A DNA stretch of 64,000 nucleotides from Buddleja alternifolia (Eukaryota > Streptophyta > Magnoliopsida > Lamiales > Scrophulariaceae): NCBI GenBank assembly GCA_019426215.1, contig CM033391.1:12140708-12204707 (forward strand), read 5' to 3'. Each line of letters begins with the position of its first letter. The stretch's first letter is position 1. This document shows positions 57,537-64,000 of the stretch, piece by piece. Under the pieces are notes generated by a model that was not told the origin of the DNA, did not search any database, and was given only the letters and a program-made list of their open reading frames with translations. Made by a program: the position numbers and the translations under genes.

Positions 57537-60500
57537 TCAATCTTTCTCTATTTTGATCTTCTTTAATGTTGCTTTTGCTACTCGCTTGCCCTTGGAACTT
57601 GTTGTCTCTTTTCTCTTGGCGAATAAATTTGCTAATGTATCATCATCATCAACGTCCACATACTTTTTCCATTAACTCTTATAATTTGCAACTCATCGTT
57701 GTTTGAGTCTGAGTTTTCTTGACTTGCAACCGTTTTTGCAGCTCTCTTCTTATGTCGTTTCATTTGTTCATTAATTTCAGTATCCTTTTCTTCTCCCAAT
57801 AATTCTTGGCAATGGTCTTCATATTCATTTGTATCTTCATCAATAAGCTGCAACCCGTCAATTTGTTTTTTTGTAATTTTCTCAGTTTTTAATTGTTTCT
57901 TGACTTTTTTCTTCTGCTTGTGAGTAGCTAGTGCAACCTTTTGTCCTCTCTTTTTTGTTGTGGTTTGTTGTGCGTAATCTCCAATTGCGTCAACTATGGC
58001 ACATAATACTCCACTACGAACTTCTACATTTTTGTCAAGCTTGAGTACAAAGTTGTAGTCTTTCTTATCTGGCTTTTCCAAAGCTAAATAGTATGTAGAT
58101 GAACTATGATTCTGCATAGTAACAACATTAGTTAATTTTTGGAATTTAATTATTCAATTGTAATGTTATATTAATATTTATTTGATACCTCCGAAATCGA
58201 GTCTATGTACTGAGTCACAGGACAACCAATATACATTGCAGCCACATCTTCGAACAATGTAATTGTTGCTTTATCTTTGTCATCCGTGACGTTCATGGTT
58301 AGTCGATACCTGTAATTGATAGAATTTATTATTTTTTTGAGTTACTATTATAGATATATTTTCAATGTAGATAGTTTTTATACCTTGGAAATGTTTCCAC
58401 TTGTTCATCTTTGCAATTTCTGCATTGTATCCCATTTATTGTCTTCGAAATTGAGCGAGTGCAATTGTTGCAAGCTTCGTACCAAGGGGCCGACAAGTTT
58501 TCCACTTTCTCGACATTCGCTTTGAAGCAATAGTATGCATTCTTTAATTGTTCTTAAAGTTAGTTTGTTCATGTCGAGAGGCGTCTCATATATTTTATAG
58601 TTCAAAATTGAACAACATAACGGTAAATTTAAAAAAAAAAATATGTATTATGACAAAACTTTTTATATATATTTTATGCTAAACTGAATTTAAATAATTA
58701 AATTGTTTGATTTTTTGGGCTAACCTCAAGTAATGCAGCTCGATCGTTGATCAACTGTTTTAATGTCACTTCCTTAGATTCCTTGATCTTTTTAGCCATC
58801 CATAATTGCTCTATATTTTTATCTTCCTGTGTGCCCGTCAACCTGATTAACATGTGGTTGATAATTTTATATTTGTTTAATATATAATAATAAAAAAAAT
58901 TGTTCTTAATAAAAGAATTTTTACTATCATAGTTCATTTAAAGAAGAAAAAGTATCACCTTGAACTGAGGATTTTCGTTTCAGGAGATGATGGGTTTAGA
59001 ATTATAGATGTTGTAGACATCGATGCCATTTGTATATCACCTGTAATAAAATTGAGTATATGTAATTTGTTTAAATTAACTCATTCAATTTTGTATTAAT
59101 AAATAAACCCTTCAACTATAATTCATAAATAAAGTAGTTCCCTTTTTCCCTAAATCTACCTTGATATAGTTGTCTCTTCAATCCAGAAAAGGTTACAATT
59201 GGTTTGTCTGCGACAATTTTTTGCAACCATTGGCCTTCAACAATTGCCATGTCATCCCACAAATTTATCGTAATAGTATCAAACCTGATAAGAAAAGAAA
59301 TATGATAATATTCCAAAAAAAAAGTAAATTGAAATTTTATATTTACACTTACTTATGATTCATCAATACAACTTCTCTTCTATGTCCTATAGTGTTGTCG
59401 TTTCTAGAAAACTGAAATGGTTGTTTTATCTTCTTGACGAATCCTATTACATCTGTTAGAATTTAGAATAATTTGTTAATAATAAATAAAAAATGTTAGA
59501 ATTTTGGAAGAATTATTATTTTAAAGCATTACCAAATAGTTCATTCACATCTGAATCTGTCTTGAGCTCATTAAAATCTGAAAACACGAGTGAGATATTT
59601 CGACAATTGATGCTTTCTTGAGCTTCAGTGACAGTTGTAGTTGCTTGTAGAACCAACTCAATTTTAGGATTAACGTTCGGATATTTCTTATTTGTCTCTC
59701 TGATGGTTGGACTTGATATGACATAGGTCTTATGGATAATCAATTTACTTTCAAATAGTTGCAATGCATTTGTGAATATAATCCCATGTATTTTTGTTCC
59801 CTGCAATTAAGCATATATGCTTGGTCAATTATTTTAATAACATTGATAAGATTCATATAGATGTAAAGTAGTTGATTTAGCAAAAGTAATATACAGATTA
59901 GGTAACGCACTATATAAAGGGGAAACTAAAATTTCAGTTTTATTTTTAATCCATAGTTTCACACCAATTGCCATTCGTTTTGCGGATCGTACAACTTTCT
60001 CATGGGTTGGGAATCTTGCAAATATAAGTAATAGGAATTTTGATAGAAAATGGTAAGGTTTCATTAGATGGGTTAATAGGGACTCTTCGGTTGACATTTA
60101 GATGAGTTGGAAGTAAAATAACAAATATATTTCTAAGTGTGATTGAATCTAAATAATGAGTTATGGTTTCTAATTTATTTAGTCTCTAATAGGCAGCTAG
60201 ATCAATGAAAAGCATACATAATTTTAATGCCTAAATTTCATCACTAATTAGATCATGCAGATAATTGACTGATAAACACCTAAAGGATTATTTGCAGTGT
60301 CTAATTTCTTTGGTCATTTTCAATGTACAGGCAGAACAACAAATTTTGTTTGATGATTACTTTCAGAATCATATTTATAAAGAATTAGTAAATATCGACT
60401 ATAATGCCATTTAGATAAGTATTAAAAATGCAAGTTATTAGCACATGCCACAGAGTCTGATAGATGAGTACATCGAGTGAATAAATAAATTACCTCGTCA

Positions 60501-60649
60501 TCCACAAATATGAGTTTTCTTATGCTTTTCGAATTCTCCTTTGATGGTTTGCAAATTCCTTGTCGTAGGACCAGCACTTTGATTGTCACATCTTTTTGGT
60601 TTACGGAAAGTGAGCCAATGGGGATGATTGGAGATTTTGGTATTTCCAT
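57537..60649 (-). CDS. RPA1-like ssDNA-binding protein, nine exons (one frameshift)
   Basis: Relative of replication protein A 70-kDa subunit, which coats single-stranded DNA in the nucleus. Exons: 60649-60494, 59800-59533, 59452-59353, 59284-59160, 59040-58959, 58842-58725, 58541-58384, 58309-58189, 58111-57537; all GT-AG and phases agree. OB fold A (DUF223-like): VDDE, GTKIHGIIFTNAL. OB fold B: INLWDDMAIVEGQWLQKIVA. OB fold C with zinc finger C-x2-C-x12-C-x2-C (CNNC, QCRNC), then RLTMNVTDDKDKATITLFED. Basic Lys-rich tail. In the last exon a one-base loss in an A run (near 57662) shifts the frame; past it YVDVDDDTLANLFAKRK runs to TGA at 57537. About 565 aa if the shift is ignored. Start at the ATG at 60649 is the first in frame. 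Confidence 0.85.
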
Positions 60650-60698
60650 TGTTGCCAAATTTAGTATGTCGGTTGTGCAATGAAGTGTCTATCTAATG

Positions 60699-60731
<33 letters not shown>

Positions 60732-60837
60732 AACATACACACATGGTATAATGGCAATTATAATTTGTAATAAATTGTGAGAGATAGTGGCAATGTGGCA
60801 TTTAAAATGACCCATTGAATTCAATGACAGTTTAGAC

Positions 60838-60872
<35 letters not shown>

Positions 60873-60918
60873 ATATATATATATATATATGTGTGTGTGT
60901 ATATATATATATATATAT
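60838..60918. repeat. Compound TA/TG microsatellite
   Basis: (TA)n(TG)n repeated twice; a smaller (TA)n tract lies at 60699-60724 with an ACAC tail. Confidence 0.93.
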
Positions 60919-61350
60919 TTATTATATACATTTGTACACACACGCACACTATATTGTAAATAACAGTTTATAATAAATTTTCAGAGGTAATGGCATACAA
61001 AATGACCTTTATGATTCTAGGACAGTTTAGAAAATGGAAAGGCTATATTTTTACCTAATGATGATTCACACCACATAAATATCCTACACTGATTATTATT
61101 AAATCACATTTAAGCTTCTTTATCTAATATATTAAACTGACAGCAGCTGTTACATATCATTTAATGGCCTGAATTATGTGGAATAAATAGATAATAATTG
61201 AAAAATAATTCTCATACTGATAAAAGGTTGTGTATAATATTTTAGTTGTTGTAAAATCATTTTATATGAATTTCGAGAGTATTTTGAAATGGTTATGGCA
61301 ATACAAGATATAATAATCATAATAAGTAGTGTAATGCTAAGTAAATTTTA

Positions 61351-61658
61351 GGGATAAGTTCAAAAAACTTCCTAACTTATGTGGCAAATACAACCCCATC
61401 CCTCATCTTTGTCTAATTACTTCCACCTCCCTCAAAAAAGGATGTCTGATGTGTTTGCCAAGTAATTATTAGTTATCAGTATTTAACACGAACTATTGCA
61501 GTTCGATGATCTCAAGAACTTCCCTTCCGTTAAGGTAAAAAATTATGTGATGACGTAATCATTTTTCGTACGAAAACTTAACGGAAGGAGCTGATTTGTT
61601 AAGACGAGGGAGGGGCTGTATATGACCCATAAATTAGGGACATTTTTGTAATTAGGCC
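61351..61658. mobile_element. Mutator-type MITE, 308 bp
   Basis: Left end GGGATAAGTTCAAAAAACTT matches the reverse complement of the right end (GGCCTAATTACAAAAATGTC); the TIR match runs about 55 bp, through CCCTCATC and CCCTCGTC. Flanks TAAATTTTA (61342-61350) and TAAAATTTTA (61659-61668) are a target duplication of 9-10 bp, as Mutator elements make. An inner pair CTTCCGTTAAG/CTTAACGGAAG adds a second stem. No coding. Confidence 0.75.
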
Positions 61659-61668
61659 TAAAATTTTA

Positions 61669-62246
61669 TAGAAGATAGTTACCTTTGAACCACTTATAAT
61701 TCAATTTCTATAATTTTAAAAACCTAATAAATAGTCAGATTTTCTGCTTAGAGAGTCTTTGACTGAGCTTATAAATTATTTAAAACATCTTAAAAATTGT
61801 TCAGGAGACCTCAATTTATATTTTAATAACCTATAAGAAATATTTTTTAATAACCTATAAAATAGAGAGCTTATAAGCTCTTAAAACATCTTATAAGCAA
61901 TAAAAGCTTATAAGCTCTTTTAAATAAATTTAGCCAAACAACATGTTAATAACAATTTAATTAAAAGAGCTTATTGGTAAACTGGATGAGCTCACCTTGA
62001 TTTGGTTCGAGCCATCCGTTGAAGAAAGAAAATGCAAGCAGAAAAAGGAATAAACGTCGATGGATCTATATAAATTCTTTTAACCTCTTACTGAGACATC
62101 CAAACTTGCAATCTCCAATTTTAGCAGCATATTGAGCAAGTGAGAGAATCTCTCTAATATCAAGTATATGCTGAAGGTAACCATGAAATTTCATTTTATC
62201 ATTATGAAATGAAAATACTCTTGTAAACAACTAAGGTTATAATTTA
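61669..62246. other. Intergenic, nothing recognised
   Basis: AT-rich with repeated GCTTATAA/TTATAAGC words at 61750-61970 that form small palindromes. Two overlapping open frames on the minus strand at 62066-62190 are both plausible by chance. Confidence 0.45.
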
Positions 62247-62280
62247 TATCACTACCACAAAAAAGTCCTATTACAGCGCA

Positions 62281-62435
62281 CCTATGACAGCGGTTTTGAA
62301 AACTGCTGTAATAGGGGGCACTCGGTTCGGACCTATGACAGCGGTTCAAGCCGAACCGCTGTCATAGGTGTCAAAAAAAATTTTAAAAAAAAATTTGAAC
62401 TTTTGGCAGCGGTTTGGCCGAACCGTTGCCAAAAG
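62281..62435. repeat. Left subterminal palindromes of the CACTA element
   Basis: Three hairpins: 62281-62315, 62332-62368 and 62400-62435. The second is CCTATGACAGCGGTT and its reverse complement around a short loop; the third is a variant (CTTTTGGCAGCGGTT). Each is a head-to-head pair of one subterminal word, the likely binding site of a TNPA-like protein. Confidence 0.9.
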
Positions 62436-62459
62436 TTCAAATTTTGGGCGGGTTTATTT

Positions 62460-62745
62460 CAAACCGGCCCCCCCTCTCTCTCACTCTCACTCTCACTCAC
62501 TCTCTCTCTCTCTCTCTCAACTCTCTCACCACCGCCGTCGCCGCCGTCCGCCGCCCCTCTCGGTTTCTCTCTCTATTTTTAGATCTACTTCTCTCTCTCT
62601 CGGTTTCTCTCTCGATTTCTAGATCTAGTTCTCTCTCTCTCGGTATAGGACTGCCGCCGCCCACCTCCGCCGCCGCCGACGCCGCCCACCTCCGCCGCTG
62701 CCGCCTTCTTCCATTTAGTTTTGGTATTTTTTTAGATAAATATAA
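62460..62745. repeat. CT-rich and CCG-rich low-complexity stretch
   Basis: CT microsatellites (62465-62520, 62577-62642) alternate with CCGCCG-rich blocks (62527-62556, 62652-62705) and a repeated TTTCTAGATCTA-like phrase. The frames crossing it are simple-sequence frames. Confidence 0.85.
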
Positions 62746-63095
62746 ATATATATATGTATATTTGTGTATGTGTGGGTGTATTTATATTTGTGTATATGTG
62801 GGTGTATGTGTATTTGTGTATGTGTGTGTATGTATATTTGTGTATGAATATTTGTGTATGTATATATGTGGATGGGTGTATGTATATTTGTGTATATGTT
62901 CATGGGTGTATGCATATATGTGTATATGTTAATGGGTGTATTTGTGTATGTGTGGGTGTGTGTATATTTGTGTATGTATATATGTGGATGGGTGTATGTA
63001 TATTTGTGTATATGTTGATGGGTGTATGTATATTTGTGTATGTGTGGGTGTACGTATATTTGTGTATGTGTGGGTGTACGTATATTTGTGTATTT
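62746..63095. repeat. GT-rich minisatellite
   Basis: Variable units of about 24-30 bp built on TATATTTGTGTATGTGTGGG, at least a dozen copies. Confidence 0.93.
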
Positions 63096-63120
63096 ATGAA
63101 AATATTTCTCGGTTGAAATT

Positions 63121-63411
63121 TTGCGGTGTTGGAATGACACGAAATTCACAAGGTCATAGAGAAACGGCATTCTCAACAAAACGCAAGAATTAGTCTTGCG
63201 CTCTCGTGATTTTATCCATCCGAGATCTTTTAAGGCCTCAAATACGCGTTTTATTACAAAAATACGTATCTTTGTAATAAAACGCGTATTTGAGGCCTTA
63301 AACAATCTCAGATGGCTAAAATCACGAGAGCGCAAGAAAAATTCTTGCGTTTTGTTCAGAATGCCATTTCGCTATGACCGTACGAATTTCGTGTCATTCC
63401 GACATGGCAAC
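63121..63411. repeat. Foldback inside the CACTA element
   Basis: Inverted repeat with arms of about 135-145 bp centred near 63265: GGAATGACACGAAATTC at 63131 pairs with GAATTTCGTGTCATTCC ending at 63400; the inner part pairs AATACGCGTTTTATTACAAA with its complement across almost no loop. Confidence 0.92.
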
Positions 63412-63454
63412 ATTATAAACGATAAAATAAAATTAAAAAAAAATAAATAAACCA

Positions 63455-63684
63455 CCCTATGACAGCGGTTCAGCCGGAACCGCTGTCATAGGGTCCAATT
63501 TAATTTATTTTTTTTTTGAATAAATGACCCTATGACAGCGGTTCCGCCGAAACCGCTGTCATAGGGTCACCTTACTGCAGCGGTTTCTATAGAACCACTG
63601 TCATAGGGTGACCTATGACAGCGGTTCCGGAACCGCTGTCATATGGTTTTGACCTATGACAGTGGTTCAAAACCGCTGTAATAG
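63455..63684. repeat. Right subterminal palindromes of the CACTA element
   Basis: Hairpins at 63455-63493, 63528-63566, 63571-63606 (diverged), 63612-63646 and 63652-63684, all with TATGACAGCGGTT-type arms. Confidence 0.9.
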
Positions 63685-63723
63685 GCCCAAAAAAACCGCT
63701 AGGTCATTTCTGTAGTAGTGTAT

Positions 63724-64000
63724 GAAGGTGGTATTCAATGGCAATTTGGTATATTAGTAAGCCTAATTACGTTGATATTGTCGATGCAAATATTTCTGGT
63801 TCAATTCCAAAACAACTAAGCAATCTCAACATTATATTCTCGAATCAATTTTCCTCTCTTAGCAATCATCTAGGAGAACACATATTGGGACTAAGACCGA
63901 AACCCGCAGAATTACATATGACTTAATAGCATTGTTCTAATGTAGAAAACTGCGAAAGATATACGCACCTCAAGTGAAGGGCATTTCTTGAGATTATCGA
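63724..64000. other. Right end of the window, nothing recognised
   Basis: A 62-codon plus-strand frame (63738-63926) contains SGSIPKQLSNLN, which looks slightly like a leucine-rich repeat, but one repeat is too little to call. Confidence 0.35.

Larger units (their letters stand above)
62250..63720. mobile_element. Non-autonomous CACTA element
   Basis: 1471 bp from CACTACCACAAAAAAG to TTTCTGTAGTAGTG, flanked by the 3-bp duplication TAT (62247-62249 and 63721-63723). CACTA ends and a 3-bp duplication define the En/Spm (CACTA) superfamily. Subterminal palindromes built on TATGACAGCGGTT lie at both ends. No transposase; the inside holds CT- and CCG-rich sequence, a GT-rich minisatellite and a nested inverted repeat. 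Confidence 0.92.
57264..64000 (-). mobile_element. Larger Helitron, 3' part (5' end outside the window or not found)
   Basis: 3' terminus on the minus strand: hairpin CACGTGC, loop AAC, GCACGTG (57291-57275), seven bases, CTAG (57267-57264), followed by T. The hairpin core is nearly identical to that of the 910-bp Helitron. An RPA1-like gene on the same strand ends 273 bp before this terminus, as in many plant Helitrons. No RepHel helicase was seen; it would lie to the right. The CACTA element (62250-63720) and the MITE (61351-61658) may be insertions in it. The extent to the right is assumed. Confidence 0.6.

Noticed and set aside
62066..62190. Minus-strand frames that look exon-like
   Set aside because: Two different frames are equally open over the same bases and neither matches a known protein.
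62714..63335. Long open frames (up to 206 codons) rich in Cys/Val/Tyr on the plus strand and His/Thr/Tyr on the minus strand
   Set aside because: They are translations of the GT-rich minisatellite and CT/CCG repeats in the CACTA element, not proteins.
63738..63926. Possible leucine-rich-repeat fragment (SGSIPKQLSNLN)
   Set aside because: Only one LRR-like word, no adjoining repeats, and the frame is short; chance is a fair explanation.

Overview
The window looks like nuclear DNA of a flowering plant, very probably a eudicot. It is AT-rich, shows plant-type split genes (an MBD7-like methyl-CpG-binding protein, an RPA1-like ssDNA-binding protein, a PTI1-like kinase relic), and is dominated by nested plant transposons: Copia, Athila-type Gypsy, a LARD-like element, Mutator-like, CACTA, Helitron and SINE. 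No prokaryotic, organellar or viral genes were seen. All positions were read by eye; no alignment or database search was run.

1-16 kb is a nest of Copia elements on the minus strand. A SIRE/Maximus-like Copia enters from the left edge (gag, PBS and 5' LTR, 1-2249). A complete but decayed Copia lies at 3237-15644. It carries two later insertions with intact 5-bp target duplications: an Athila-type solo LTR inside its RNase H (5340-6657) and a SIRE-like solo LTR inside its 5' LTR next to the TATA box (12783-14291). 17.2-23.0 kb is a non-coding LTR element (LARD-like) with 508- and 507-bp LTRs.

24.57-41.85 kb reads best as one Mutator-like element with long terminal inverted repeats and gene-like inner sequence (Pack-MULE candidate). 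A full-length Athila (25345-36988, TSD ATGAA) and a Copia solo LTR (37770-39383, TSD GATTT) later split it. A second long-TIR element (41880-42963) ends about 50 bp before the TATA box of the one convincing intact host gene, a seven-exon MBD7-like gene (43116-45866, + strand, about 300 aa, two MBD domains and a C-terminal StkC-like domain).

46.6-64 kb holds a SINE, another Athila-type solo LTR, a 1.45-kb giant inverted repeat with seven 25-bp hairpins (48867-50321), a 910-bp Helitron, a 5'-truncated PTI1-like kinase pseudogene, the 3' end of another Copia, and the 3' end of a larger Helitron. That Helitron has an RPA1-like gene in nine exons just inside its 3' end (minus strand). Further right are a 308-bp Mutator-type MITE and a 1.47-kb non-autonomous CACTA element with palindromic subterminal repeats, a GT-rich minisatellite and a nested foldback. 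The most novel-looking structures are the hairpin-bearing giant inverted repeat, the Pack-MULE candidate, the RPA1-carrying Helitron and the palindrome arrays inside several unrelated transposons.
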